Assembly (NCBI GenBank): GCA_964344565.1
Contig: CAYFNT010000003.1
Span: forward strand, 174,908 to 238,907
Source of the DNA: JACNKJ01 sp964344565
GTDB taxonomy: Bacteria; Krumholzibacteriota; Krumholzibacteriia; JACNKJ01
Length of the DNA: 64,000 bases
Direction of reading: 5' to 3'
Part shown: positions 1 through 10,516 of the stretch, piece after piece
How positions within the stretch are numbered: the stretch's first letter is position 1
How the letters are laid out: every line of letters starts with the position of its first letter
Position numbers and translations under genes: made by a program
The notes under the pieces: model-generated
The model's input: the letters and a program-made list of their open reading frames with translations, nothing else
What the model was told of the DNA's origin: nothing
Database searches by the model: none

Positions 1-1541
1 CCGATGTCGAGTTTCATTGTGGTGCCCTCGGGCAACTCGCTGAGGTTGACACTCTGGTCACTGTAACTGAGTTCACCATTCTCAGGATTAATGTACTTGG
101 TCATGAACACGATGCTGTCCACGGCCGGCGGATAACCGCCCTGGAATTCCAGGGTCATGGGCGTGCCGTCCACCCGACCGAAGTGGTCGATGGCGAAGCC
201 CTTCACCGTGTAGTCCATGGGGCCGAGATTCATGTCGAAGTGCATGCCCGACTCGCCGAAACGGCCGAATCCCAGATTTTCCTGCAGGCCTTCCCTGCCA
301 CCGGGCGGATAACGTCCGGTGGAGGAACCCTGGTTGTAGGAGTCCGGGTGATCCACGTCGAGCAGGTTCAGGTTCTTGATGCTCCAGTTGTAGCCGATCT
401 GATAGGAGGTCTTGATGTCGTTGCCCTCGGCCACCAGGGGATCGTCGTAGTCCCAGCCCTGCAGGTGCAGTTCGATTCGCACGTCCTGTCCCCAGGGAAT
501 GGGCTCGGTCAGCCTGTAGTGGAAACCCGGCTCCCGGGTATCCACACGCTCCACCTCGGGGTAGAGGGTGTCCGGCAGTCCGGCGTAGGTGGTGTAGCTG
601 ACCACCACGGGCAGATCGTCGCGCAGGCGCGTATCGGGATCGCGATTCAGGATGGGAATCACAATGCCCTTGAGGTTCCCGGGCGTGGTGATGACCGACG
701 ACTCCACGCCGGCCTGGTCGATGCACTTGGCCTTCACCCGGAACACCCCGTCATCGTAGAACTCGATCATGTCCGCGTCGCCGCCCAGAATGTCGTTGTC
801 GAAATCCAGGCGAATGGAATCGAGGGCCGCCCAGGCAGGATCCTGATAGGTCCAGCCCGTCTGACCATTCACCAGGGGGAACCAGACGGTTCCGCCGCCC
901 GTGTTCCACTGGTAGCCCTTCACGAAGCCGTTCTGCGTTTCCCCGGTGAAGGCGCAGGCGAAGGCCTGCCCAGCGTCCAGGGTCTCGGGCTCGGAACTGA
1001 CCCAGATCACCTCGGGATCCAGGTCGCCCAGGGGCTCATCGAGCCAGTGGATTTCCGGACGCCGGTCAACGCTGGTATTGAAGTAGAGACGTGCGGGCAC
1101 AGGGTCGCGTCGACCCTGATCATCCACGGCCGTGATGTTGAAGGTGAGGTCGCGGCTCATGCCGCCGCCCTCGTTGGCCTGAAGGATGAAGGTCGAATCC
1201 GTCCGCGTGGTCAGATGGGTGGCGTCGAAGTCGCCTTCCCTGAGGATCCTGTCTTCCGCGTTGGACTCGGGATTCCACGCTTCGTACCAAGCGCTGGCCG
1301 AATCGGTCCAGGCCCATAGGAAGTAGGCGATCTCCCCGTCCGAATCCTCGCCATGCCAGTGCACGTGCACATTGTAGCTGTCGAAGAGGGATTCCACGGG
1401 TGCGGAAGTGATGTAGGTCTCCGGAGAGTTATTCCGATCGAAGAGCTCGGGCAGTTCCTTTCGACAACCCATCCCCGCGATAAGGGTCAGGATGACGAGA
1501 AAGAGCAGCGGAGTTCCCCACCGGCGGCAGCGCCCAAACAT
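1..1541 (-). CDS. Secreted beta-sandwich lipoprotein-like protein, 3' end outside window
   Basis: The reading frame stays open from an ATG at 1541 to the left edge, so about 513 codons are visible and the C-terminus is missing. The N-terminus has a positive stretch (FGRCRRW), a hydrophobic core (LLFLVILTLIAG) and a Cys in GMGC. This resembles a lipoprotein signal, although the lipobox is imperfect. The rest is Trp/Asp/Tyr-rich with patterns typical of tandem Ig/FN3-like extracellular domains (for example WHGEDSDGEIAYFLWAW). The start is supported by an AGGAGG-type ribosome site about 9 bases upstream and by a promoter at 1621-1650. No enzyme motif was seen. It is the first gene after the terminator of the upstream gene, so it is probably transcribed alone. 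Function unknown; a surface-exposed or periplasmic protein is inferred. Confidence 0.75.
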   Translation of the reverse strand, partial: MFGRCRRWGTPLLFLVILTLIAGMGCRKELPELFDRNNSPETYITSAPVESLFDSYNVHVHWHGEDSDGEIAYFLWAWTDSASAWYEAWNPESNAEDRILREGDFDATHLTTRTDSTFILQANEGGGMSRDLTFNITAVDDQGRRDPVPARLYFNTSVDRRPEIHWLDEPLGDLDPEVIWVSSEPETLDAGQAFACAFTGETQNGFVKGYQWNTGGGTVWFPLVNGQTGWTYQDPAWAALDSIRLDFDNDILGGDADMIEFYDDGVFRVKAKCIDQAGVESSVITTPGNLKGIVIPILNRDPDTRLRDDLPVVVSYTTYAGLPDTLYPEVERVDTREPGFHYRLTEPIPWGQDVRIELHLQGWDYDDPLVAEGNDIKTSYQIGYNWSIKNLNLLDVDHPDSYNQGSSTGRYPPGGREGLQENLGFGRFGESGMHFDMNLGPMDYTVKGFAIDHFGRVDGTPMTLEFQGGYPPAVDSIVFMTKYINPENGELSYSDQSVNLSELPEGTTMKLDI

Positions 1542-1620
1542 ACGAATGCTTCCTCCTTCAAGCGATCGAAGGGAAACAAGTGAAGCGTGACAGGCGGACA
1601 GAAATGAGCGAAGCGGCTGT

Positions 1621-1650
1621 AATATAGGCAATTGCCCGCGATGAAGTCAA
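1621..1650 (-). promoter_or_regulatory. Sigma-70-type promoter for the 1-1541 lipoprotein gene
   Basis: On the minus strand, -35 TTGACT (1645-1650), an 18-base spacer and -10 TATATT (1621-1626). The inferred leader to the ATG at 1541 is about 75 bases. Seen directly; activity is inferred. Confidence 0.7.
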
Positions 1651-1788
1651 CCCATAGTCCCCCCTCTCAACTCCCCTGGTTCCGAGCCGCGGGCCGCGGG
1701 CCAAGGGCATTGAGGGCCTGATCCAAATCCGTCGAATACAGTGGTTTCGGCCAGAAATCGTGGCTCGAGGCCCGCAGCTCGGGGCTAG

Positions 1789-1819
1789 AAAAAGCCCTCC
1801 CCCCCGAAGGGAGGAGGGC
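1789..1819 (-). terminator. Rho-independent terminator after the 1842-4994 gene
   Basis: On the minus strand an 11-bp GC stem (one G:U pair) closes a UUCG loop and is followed by five T. It starts about 23 bases after the TAA stop at 1842. Between here and 1650 I see only GC-rich spacer with no gene. Confidence 0.88.
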
Positions 1820-1841
1820 GATGATTTCCCGAGGGAAATAC

Positions 1842-4800
1842 TTACTTCAGCAGCACCATCTTCTCGGTGAAGACCTTGCCGTCAGCGTGCAGCTTGTAGA
1901 AGTACACGCCGCTGGCGGTCTTGTCGCCGTTGTTGTTGCTGCCGTCCCAGACGACCTCATGGTTCGTAGCGTCCATGTGGCCATCCACCAGGACCTTAAC
2001 CGCGCGACCGGTGATGTCGTAAACCGTGAGGTTCACGTCGCCGGCGTTCGCCAGGGCGAAGCGGATGGTGGTCTTGGGGTTGAAGGGATTCGGGAAGTTG
2101 CCGTCCAGCTTGGTGAACGCAGGAGTCTCGTCCACGTCGATGGGCGGATCCACGGCCTTATCGAACACGTTCTCGAGAACGTGGCCGACGAAGACGCGGT
2201 GGTAGGTGACGCCCGCGGAAGTCGCGTAGCCGGCATCACGCACGTGATAGTAGGAATAAGGATTGAACACGACCTTGGTGAAGACATCGGTGCCCTGATC
2301 GTTGTAGGGCTGGCCGTTGCCGTCGGGGTCGTTGTTCAGGAGGCCGGCCTTGGCGTTGTCGCCGGGGTCGACTTCCCATTCCTGGAAGATCTCGGTGAGA
2401 GCGCCCGTGGGAGCGACAAGAGCGAAGTCGCTGGTCACGGGGCAGCCACCATAGACCCAGAAGTACGGATCGCCGCCGAGGTACTGCAGCAGCGGATGCG
2501 TACCGTAGACCAGCGGCACCACGACGCCAGTACGGTCATCGTAGTAGATGCTGGACTCGACCAGAGTGGCACCGAGGACGCCCGTCAGGAACGGATCGCC
2601 CTGGTCCAGATCGTTGGCCATGTTGTCACCGAGGAACCAGGCATAGGTCGACTGGGTGGCGTCGGTGAGCCAAGAGGTGATGAGCAGGTCATCACGGGTC
2701 TTGTCATCCTCGTCGCAGATGGACTCGGAACCGATGTTACCGGAGTCCCAAATCATGCAGTCGTAGACGTAGAGGTGATCATCCAGCGTCGCACGACTGG
2801 CGAGACCATTACTCTGACCCGAGCTCGGAGCCTGGGTGTAGAAGTAATCGTAGTCGGTAATACCGTTGTAATCGAAGGCCTCACGCCAGTAACCCAGCAG
2901 TCCGACATCGTCCTGCACGTACAGCAGCGTGCTGTTGCCCGTGGGCAGGCAGCGCACCGTGTAGAAGTTCTGCAGGGCGGGGTCGTCGCTCTCGGCGTAG
3001 TTGGGGATGAAGTCGTTGTTGCCGCCAACACTGTAACCTTCGAAGAAGTACTCGAGCTCGTCTCCGGGGAGGAAGAACTCGTCGTTCAGGTCGAAGGCCC
3101 AAGTGTTCTCGATGGGAATGGAGTTTCCACCATAGTGAGCAAAGTCGGCAACGGCCTTGTTCCAGAATTCACCGGAACCGGCAACGACCTCGACGGCGCC
3201 GATCCAGGGCGAGTAGCAGTGACCTTCGAGGTCAGTCTGATCATCGCCAGTCTCGGGGTCGCCGGAGTCACCCGTGATGTCGCCAGCGTTGGGGCCGGAG
3301 ACGATGCGGTAGTACATGTAGACCTTCGGACGCTCTTCGGTCGTACCCATGGGGGGCACTTCCATGGCGACGCCACCATCGAGGTCGGCGTTGAAGGTCA
3401 CGACGAGGGAGTCGACGATCGAGACGGGAACTTCCTCATCACTCCAGTCGAAGTCGCCGGCATGGTCCATGCGAACGAATCCGTCGGAGGGATCGGGGAA
3501 GTTATCCTGGAAGCGATCGGGCGAGTCGAAGGACCACGAGAGGGCCGAACCCGCGACGATTCCCACCTTCATGTTATCGAAGAACGGCGGCGGAGGATGG
3601 CTCTCACCGCTACCTTCACTGTCGCACCAGAACGGGCACATGTCCACGCAGCTCAGACGGAGGGCGATACCTTCGATGTCGCCGCCGCCCGAGGAGTCCG
3701 CGAGGTACTCGGTGACGTTGACGATCCAGTTGTCCCAGATCTTGAAGTCACCGTAGTAGACGTAGTTGTCATTGGCGAAGCTCTGCAAGCAGGGCACGCC
3801 AGCAATCTGAGCAGCCACGTCGAAGGAGAAGAAGATCAGCGGATCCAACGGGTTGTCCCGATACACCCACCAGTCGAAGATCACGTTGCTTTCCGCATCG
3901 ATCACGAAGTCCGTGCCCATTACGTTGCCGTTCTGGTCAACGCTCAGAAGAGGACTCTGCACGGAGTTGTCCACGTAGGGAGGCCCGTAGGCGATCACCG
4001 GGTGGTTTCCGTACTCGGGGTTCAGCGTCAGCAGATCGAAGAAGGCCCAGGCGAAGGTCGTGTTGACCGTGCACTGGTCCTCGGAACGCAGAGCGGAATA
4101 CAGCTCGGCGAAGTCACCGGCACCCGCGGGCGCGGTGAAGGTGATCGAAGGATCGGCGGAGCCGGACTCGAAGTCCTCTTCGAGGACCAGACTGGCATCG
4201 GCCACGATCGAGATATTGTCAACCCAGCAGGCACCAACGTTGGTCGGGAACAGGTTGTCCTGATCCGACCAGGCGCCGTCCGAGAAGAACGAGAACACCA
4301 CGTCGCCCAGGTTACCGGCGGCCACCACGTTGTTGACGTAGAAGCCGGTGGGTCCCTCGGTGTTGTCGAGCCAGTACTCTTCCAGGGCTCCGTCCACCTC
4401 GATGAAGAGCTGGAAGTAGTCCCACTGAGTACCTTCAACGTAACCGGAGTAGGCGTAGGTGATGTCGAGAGCGGAGGAGGCGTCGAGGTCGACCCTCATC
4501 CACTGGTTCCAGTTGTTGCCGTAGCCGGTCGGGTTTTCCCAACCGCACTGATCCTCAGCACCGCACCAGGCGGCGTAGGTGTTGTCACCACCACCGAAGG
4601 GAACAGCGGCGCTCATGTCGGTGTCGGTACCGGCGCAGATGGCCACGTCAGCGACGTGCCAGAAGAACTCAGGCTGCGCGGTATTGTCGACGCCGAACCA
4701 GCCACCGGGAGCTCCTTCGACTTCCTGGGTGCCGGGATTGAACCAATCAAAGCTCCATCCACGGCCGTCATCGCTGGTTCCCGGAGAACCGAAAGAACCG

Positions 4801-4994
4801 GGGCCCGACTCGGCAAACAGCCACAGCGTGTCTTCACGCGCGCCAGCCTGCTGCATCGGAACCACGGAACCCGGATCGGGAGCCGCGATCTGGACGGGCT
4901 CGCCAACTTTCATGGCGGGCCTGGCCATACCCACGGAGGTGAAGACCAAGGCCAGCATAGCCAGGCTCAAGGTCAATGAGAGAATTCTCTTCAT
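1842..4994 (-). CDS. Large secreted surface protein with Ig-like C-terminal sorting domain
   Basis: About 1050 residues. The chosen ATG at 4994 follows a G-rich ribosome site (GGGGGGT) by five bases; an upstream in-frame ATG at 5012 would put six residues before a normal signal peptide. Residues 1-25 are a signal peptide (MKRILSLTLSLAMLALV, then SVGMA). The middle is rich in Asp, Trp, Tyr and Cys and looks like several beta-sandwich modules; no catalytic motif was recognised. The last ~85 residues are a FlgD-like/type A sorting domain: FPNPFNPKTTIRF, YDITGRAVKVL, DGSNNNGDKTASGVYFYKL, ending KMVLLK. In FCB bacteria this domain directs type IX secretion. The strong promoter, long structured leader and strong terminator suggest an abundant monocistronic product, perhaps a surface-layer or protease-like protein. 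Function unknown. Confidence 0.85.
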   Translation of the reverse strand: MKRILSLTLSLAMLALVFTSVGMARPAMKVGEPVQIAAPDPGSVVPMQQAGAREDTLWLFAESGPGSFGSPGTSDDGRGWSFDWFNPGTQEVEGAPGGWFGVDNTAQPEFFWHVADVAICAGTDTDMSAAVPFGGGDNTYAAWCGAEDQCGWENPTGYGNNWNQWMRVDLDASSALDITYAYSGYVEGTQWDYFQLFIEVDGALEEYWLDNTEGPTGFYVNNVVAAGNLGDVVFSFFSDGAWSDQDNLFPTNVGACWVDNISIVADASLVLEEDFESGSADPSITFTAPAGAGDFAELYSALRSEDQCTVNTTFAWAFFDLLTLNPEYGNHPVIAYGPPYVDNSVQSPLLSVDQNGNVMGTDFVIDAESNVIFDWWVYRDNPLDPLIFFSFDVAAQIAGVPCLQSFANDNYVYYGDFKIWDNWIVNVTEYLADSSGGGDIEGIALRLSCVDMCPFWCDSEGSGESHPPPPFFDNMKVGIVAGSALSWSFDSPDRFQDNFPDPSDGFVRMDHAGDFDWSDEEVPVSIVDSLVVTFNADLDGGVAMEVPPMGTTEERPKVYMYYRIVSGPNAGDITGDSGDPETGDDQTDLEGHCYSPWIGAVEVVAGSGEFWNKAVADFAHYGGNSIPIENTWAFDLNDEFFLPGDELEYFFEGYSVGGNNDFIPNYAESDDPALQNFYTVRCLPTGNSTLLYVQDDVGLLGYWREAFDYNGITDYDYFYTQAPSSGQSNGLASRATLDDHLYVYDCMIWDSGNIGSESICDEDDKTRDDLLITSWLTDATQSTYAWFLGDNMANDLDQGDPFLTGVLGATLVESSIYYDDRTGVVVPLVYGTHPLLQYLGGDPYFWVYGGCPVTSDFALVAPTGALTEIFQEWEVDPGDNAKAGLLNNDPDGNGQPYNDQGTDVFTKVVFNPYSYYHVRDAGYATSAGVTYHRVFVGHVLENVFDKAVDPPIDVDETPAFTKLDGNFPNPFNPKTTIRFALANAGDVNLTVYDITGRAVKVLVDGHMDATNHEVVWDGSNNNGDKTASGVYFYKLHADGKVFTEKMVLLK

Positions 4995-5258
4995 GTTACC
5001 CCCCAAATGCATTGGTTAACATTGAGACGAACTAGTTCAGGTCTTAATGACCCGTGGGGCAAGCAAGAGTGGAATATCCCGTCACCGAACTTCTCCCTGC
5101 AGACAGCGAAATGCCCCGAAGGGCGTTTCAACCCACCACAGGAATCTACTGCAGGATCGATACGGTCTGGGACAGCCTTCGAGATGGCGGGAGGATACCC
5201 ACGTGCAGTTTCCCCACTGCGTCCCCCGGAAGCGTGAACCCCACTCAATACCAGTGGG
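4995..5258 (-). promoter_or_regulatory. Long structured 5' leader of the 1842-4994 gene
   Basis: The promoter at 5260-5289 predicts a leader of about 255 bases without a gene. It contains a hairpin at its predicted 5' end (CCCACT/AGTGGG, about 5240-5257), a GCAGT/ACTGC hairpin, and a GCCC-UUCG-GGGC hairpin flanked by AAA/UUU (5109-5128). It matches no riboswitch class I can name. It may stabilise or regulate the mRNA. Confidence 0.45.
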
Positions 5259-5259
5259 A

Positions 5260-5289
5260 ATATTATCACTTCGCGGACTAGGGTGTCAA
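5260..5289 (-). promoter_or_regulatory. Strong sigma-70-type promoter for the 1842-4994 gene
   Basis: Minus strand: consensus -35 TTGACA (5284-5289), 18-base spacer, -10 TAATAT (5260-5265). One of the best promoter matches in the window. Confidence 0.8.
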
Positions 5290-5300
5290 GAAATCGAGAA

Positions 5301-5323
5301 GGGCCCGCCGCAGTGGCGGGCCC
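5301..5323 (-). terminator. Terminator after glyS
   Basis: A perfect 9-bp stem GGGCCCGCC/GGCGGGCCC with a 5-base loop lies about 45 bases beyond the glyS stop. The minus-strand tail TTCTCGATTTCTT is T-rich but interrupted. The opposite strand also has a T run (ACTTTTCCC). It ends the phoH-glyS operon just before the next promoter. Confidence 0.75.
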
Positions 5324-5367
5324 GCACTTTTCCCTTGATTTCCATGGACTTGAGAGCTCGCCCGAGC

Positions 5368-7510
5368 TCAGTCCCTCTCGCCCTCCAGGACGACTTCCTG
5401 GAATCCCGCGAAGAATTTGAAGATTCGAGCCAATTCCTCGAGGAATGCCAGCCGATTCTTGCGCATATCCTCCTGGGGCGCCAGGACCATGACGCCGTCG
5501 AAGAAGGCATCGATGCGGGGACCCAGACCCGCCAGGGAGCGGTAAGCTTCATCGAACTTTCGGGCGTCGGCGAACTTCTTCAGCTCCGGGGCGAGCTGGA
5601 CGAGCCCATCGTGGAGTGCCTGTTCGGGCTCCTCCTCGAGAAGCTCGGCCTCGAAGCCTTCCCCCACCGGTTTCCCGGCGGCCCAGGACTCCAGGGTGGC
5701 ATAGCCGTCCCCCGCCTCCGGGTCCACGCCCTCCTTCGACAGGATGTTTCCCACCCGCCTCGCACCGATGACCAGCTGTTCGAAGGCCTCCTCGCCGCGA
5801 AGGGCATTGAGGGCGAGGGCGCGGGCGCGCAGATCCAGGATGCGGCTCTCGCCGGTGGCGAGCACCGCGCGGAAGATGTCCGGCGCGACGCCCTCCTCTT
5901 CGAGCAGGCCCTCGAGCCTGCCGTGGAAGAATTCCAACAGCAGGGGCCGTAGGGCCTGGCGATCCAGGCTGGAGTAGCCGATCAGGGCGAGATCGAGCAG
6001 GTCGGAGAGGCAGAGCGGCCACTCCTTGCCGATGAGCAGACGCATGACGGCCAGGGCCTGCCGGCGCAGGGCGTAGGGATCCTTGGAACCCGTGGGCGCG
6101 AAGCCGCCGCCCCAGAAGCCGACGATGGCGTCGAGACGATCGGCCAGGGCGAGCACGGAGCCCTCGGCGCCCTCCGGCAGCCGGTCCGTGGCGCTGCGGG
6201 GAAAGAAGTGCTCGTAGAGGGCTCGCCCGCCGGTCTCGCCCGCGCCTTCCTTGCGGGCGTACTGCCAGCCCATGTAGCCCTGGAGCTTGGTGAATTCCTT
6301 GCCGTCCTTCACCATCTCGCTGGCCTGGTCGGCCTTGGCGTGGCGGGCGGCCCATTCGAGGGCCTCAGCGTCCAGGTCGTCCAGTTCGAGCAGATCGGCG
6401 ATGCGCAAGCTGAGTTCGCGCAGGCGCTCCACCCGATCGGCCACGCTGCCGAAGCCCTCCAGCCAGAGCACCGACTCCAGGCGCCGGTTGAGGCCGTCCA
6501 GACCGACCTTGAGATCCTCGTTCCAGTAGAAGCGCGCGTCTTCCAGGCGGGCGAGGAGCACGCGCACGTTGCCCTCGAGCACCACCTCGGGAGCCTGGAC
6601 CGGGCCGTTGGTGACCACCACGAAGCCGGGCAGCAGCTCGCCGCTCGCATCCTCCACGGAGAAGTAGCGCTGATGCGACTTCATGGCCGTGCTGATCACC
6701 TCGCGGGGCAGCTCGAGGAATCCCTCGGGGAATCGTCCGGCCATGGCGGCGGGGCCCTCGACCAGGTAGTTCACCGTATCGAGCAGTTCCTCGTCCTCGA
6801 CGATCCGGCCGCCCAGTTCGGCGGCCGCGGCGGAAGCCTTCTCCAGGATGGCCGCCTTCCGCGCCGCGGGATCGGCCAGCACCTCGGCCTGCCCCATGGC
6901 CCCCTCGTAGTCCTCCGCCCGGGCGAGATTCACCGGGCCGGGCGCCAGGCGTCGATGACCGCGACTCTCCGCCCCCGCGCGTAGGGTGCCCAGCTCGAAC
7001 TCCACGGGCTCATCGCCCATGAGGGCCACGATCCAGCGGATGGGCCGCGCGAAGCGCAGGGCGCCGTCGCCCCAGGTCATGGTCTTGGGAAATCGCAGGC
7101 CCAGGATCATGGCGGGCAGGGCCTCGGCCAGCAGTTCCGCGCTGCCGCGGCCCTTGCGGAGAATCTTCGCCGCAAGGTAAGGCCCCTTGGGCGTTTCGAG
7201 TTCGTAGCAGTCCTCCAGCGAGATGCCCTGTCCGCGGGCGAAGCCCTCGGCGGCCTTGCTGGGCTGGCCGTCCTTGTAGGCGGCGGCCATGGGCGGTCCG
7301 CTGACCTCCTCTTCCAGATCGTCCTGGGACACGGGCATGTCGGAGATCAGCAGGGCCAGACGGCGGGGCGTGGCGAAGCGTCGGATCTCGCCATGGCCCA
7401 GACGCTGCTCGTCCAGCCAGGCGGACAGGGAATCGACCAGCTGATTCAGGGCGGGCTCCACGTAGGAGACCGGCAGTTCCTCGACGCCGATCTCCAGGAG
7501 GAAGGTCTTA

Positions 7511-7518
<8 letters not shown>
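5368..7518 (-). CDS. glyS: Glycyl-tRNA synthetase beta subunit
   Basis: 716 residues, close to the usual ~690 of bacterial GlyS. With GlyQ it forms the tetrameric enzyme that charges tRNA-Gly. The family N-terminus is clear (LLEIGVEELPVSYVEPAL, FATPRRLAL, EEVSGPP) as are the conserved blocks FPKTMTWGDG, RFARPIRWIVALMG, SHQRYFSVED and DPYALRRQALAV. The ATG at 7518 overlaps the glyQ stop by 8 bases (ATGGATAA), so the two subunits are translationally coupled. It is the last gene of the long phoH-glyS operon and is followed by a terminator at 5301-5323. Nothing is missing relative to the family. Confidence 0.97.
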
Positions 7519-8391
<873 letters not shown>

Positions 8392-8395
<4 letters not shown>

Positions 8396-9168
8396 GATTT
8401 CGGCTCCCGGCCGGTTTTCCCTCCCGCCGGCCGCAGCATCTCCAGAGACCGGGGAAGTCGATAGCCCGGTAGATGACAGCTGAGGCTCAGGTGGAGGATC
8501 CTTCCCATCCGGCGCCGCATCTCGGGCTCCATGACCCGGCCGCGGAGCGCCGATGGGATGTTTTGGAAGAGAGATACTAAGCAGTCCCAGTCCGGCTGCG
8601 CAAGGTCCATCCCCTCGCTGTCTTCGCCGGCCAGCGCGAAGGCTCCCTCGCCGGGCAGGAACATGACCGGCCGCCCTTCCAGGGGCCGTCCGGTGAGGGC
8701 GCATTCCTCCAGGGATGGCAGGCTGCCGTGAAGTTCCAGCAGCGAGGCCTCGAAGGCGAAGAAGGGATGGAAGCCGTCCTCCTTCGGGTCCTCGAAGACC
8801 GAGAGGTAGTCTTCCAGCAGTTCGAAGAGACCGTCCAGGGGTTCGTCGTTCCGGGAACCCGCCCCGGCCAGCTCCAGGCCGGCCAGACGAAGCGAGAGGC
8901 TCTCCAGGCGGGATGAGGTCGGCGGCATGGGACCGGCCAGGGAGATCTCCTTGAGCAGGTGAAGCCCCTCCTTGCCCTTGAGGTAGAGCACCACCTCCAG
9001 GGGAGTGCCCGGCTCCAGAAGTCCGCGGAACTTGCTCTTGGGATCCCGGGCGCCCTTGGCCACGCCCCGGCGCAGACCCTCGTCGGCGCAGAGCAACTGC
9101 ACGATGAGACTGGTCTCGCCCAGGGCGTAGGTGCGCAGGACGCGCGCTCGGTCGCGGACCAGGTTCAT
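8392..9168 (-). CDS. recO: DNA repair protein RecO
   Basis: 258 residues. RecO loads RecA on single-stranded DNA with RecR in the RecF pathway and anneals DNA strands. The N-terminal OB-fold pattern is visible: RARVLRTYALGETSLIVQLL, then GVAKGARDPKSKFRGLLEPGT. The C-terminal helical part follows with LEECALTGRP, where many RecO proteins carry a four-Cys zinc site; here only one of those Cys remains, so zinc binding is probably lost. The ATG at 9168 overlaps the mgtE stop (ATGA) and the gene's own TGA overlaps the glyQ start. RecO beside glyQ and ybeY-type genes is a common bacterial arrangement. Confidence 0.92.
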
Positions 9169-10514
9169 AGGAAGTCGCGCAGGTTCCACGCGATGAGCAG
9201 GTAGATGGCCAGGGCGACGATGTCGTTGGTCGTGGTCACGAAGGGGCCCGTGGCGAAGGCGGGATCCTGCCCCATGCGCTTCAGGGCGATGGGCACGAAG
9301 GTGCCGGTAAGGGTCGCCCAGAGCACCACCGACAGCATGCTCATGGCCACCACGCCACCCAGCACGGCCTGCCCGAGCCAGAGCCAGACCGCCAGGAAGC
9401 TCACCACCATGATGACCAGGCCGTTGATGATGGATACCCCCGCCTCCCGCAGGATCAGCCGCCGCGTCTCCCCTTCGCGGATCTCGCCGGTGGCCAGACC
9501 GCGCACGACGATGGTGGAGGACTGGATGCCGATGTTGCCCGCCAGGGCCATGATCACGGGCACGAAAAAGGCCAGCTCCAGCACCTGGGAGAGGGCGACC
9601 TCGAAGCCCTGGAGGATACGCCCGCTGAGCAGTCCTCCCAGCAGGCCCAGAAGCAGCCAGGGCAGACGCGCCCGGCTCACCCGGAAGATGCGCCCGGGTC
9701 GGAAGGAGATCTCGCTGACTCCCGCGAATCGGGACAGGTCCTCGGTGGCCTCCTCCTCCATGACGTCCATGACGTCATCCACGGTGATGCGCCCCACGAG
9801 TACGCCCTGCTCGTCCACCACGGGCAGGGAGACCAGGTCGTACTTCCGGAAGAGCTGGGCCACCTCCTCCTGATCCATGTCGGGGGTGGCGCGCACGGGA
9901 GCGTCGTCCATGAAGGCCGAGAGCGGCATGCCGGGGCGGGCCAGCACCATGTCGCGCAGGCTGAGGCTGCCCTTGAGGTGGCGCTGATCGTCGACGAGGT
10001 AGACGTTGTAGAGTTCGCGGATCTCGTCCTGATGCTCCCGCAGGTGCTCGATGGCCTCGGCCACCAGGGCCTCCTCGTGGATGGCCGCCAGTTCGGCCAT
10101 CATCAGGTCGCCGGCCGTGTCCTCCTCGTGCTTCAGGAGCTGGCGGACTTCCTCTTCGGTGTCGTCCTCGAGAAGGTCCAGGACCCTGTCCTGTTCCTCG
10201 GGCTCGAGCAGGCGCACAGTGTCGGCGGCCTCGTCCGAATCCATCTCCTCGACGAGGTAAGCGATCTCCTTGTTGGTCAGGAGGTCGGCCACCTCCTCTT
10301 GCACCGCCTCGTCGAGACCGCCGAAGACCTCGCCGGCCGTTTCCGGCTCGAGCAGCCCCAGCACCTCTTTGCGCTGCTCGTTTTCGAGACCCTCGAGGGC
10401 CTCCTCGATCTCCTGGGCCGGCAGGTCGGCGAGCAACTTGCGCAGGCCATCGGAATCGCCAGCCTCGAAAAGCTCACGAATGCTGTCGGCGATATGGATG
10501 TCGCGGGGGTCCAT
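9165..10514 (-). CDS. mgtE: MgtE-type magnesium transporter
   Basis: 449 residues from ATG 10514, which follows a GAGGTGAT ribosome site; a GTG at 10520 is an alternative. MgtE is a Mg2+-gated inner-membrane channel. Domain order fits the family: acidic helical N domain (residues 1-125, full of LxxLxxxE repeats), two CBS domains (about 130-250, with LVDDQRHLKGSLSLRDMV and VSLPVVDEQGVLVGRITVDDVMDVMEEE) and a five-helix membrane domain (about 280-449, with VPVIMALAGNIGIQSSTIVVRGLA and the last pore helices). It is coupled to DUF502 upstream and recO downstream. Confidence 0.95.
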   Translation of the reverse strand: MDPRDIHIADSIRELFEAGDSDGLRKLLADLPAQEIEEALEGLENEQRKEVLGLLEPETAGEVFGGLDEAVQEEVADLLTNKEIAYLVEEMDSDEAADTVRLLEPEEQDRVLDLLEDDTEEEVRQLLKHEEDTAGDLMMAELAAIHEEALVAEAIEHLREHQDEIRELYNVYLVDDQRHLKGSLSLRDMVLARPGMPLSAFMDDAPVRATPDMDQEEVAQLFRKYDLVSLPVVDEQGVLVGRITVDDVMDVMEEEATEDLSRFAGVSEISFRPGRIFRVSRARLPWLLLGLLGGLLSGRILQGFEVALSQVLELAFFVPVIMALAGNIGIQSSTIVVRGLATGEIREGETRRLILREAGVSIINGLVIMVVSFLAVWLWLGQAVLGGVVAMSMLSVVLWATLTGTFVPIALKRMGQDPAFATGPFVTTTNDIVALAIYLLIAWNLRDFL

Positions 10515-10516
10515 GA

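Noticed and set aside
1821..4979. Plus-strand open frame of more than 1000 codons
   Set aside because: It mirrors the minus-strand secreted protein gene; its translation is repetitive Val/Gly/His-rich with no family features, as expected for an antisense frame in GC-rich DNA.
5109..5230. c-di-GMP (GEMM) riboswitch in the 4995-5258 leader
   Set aside because: A short GGACGCA-like match exists but the second conserved helix and the GNRA/receptor parts are absent.
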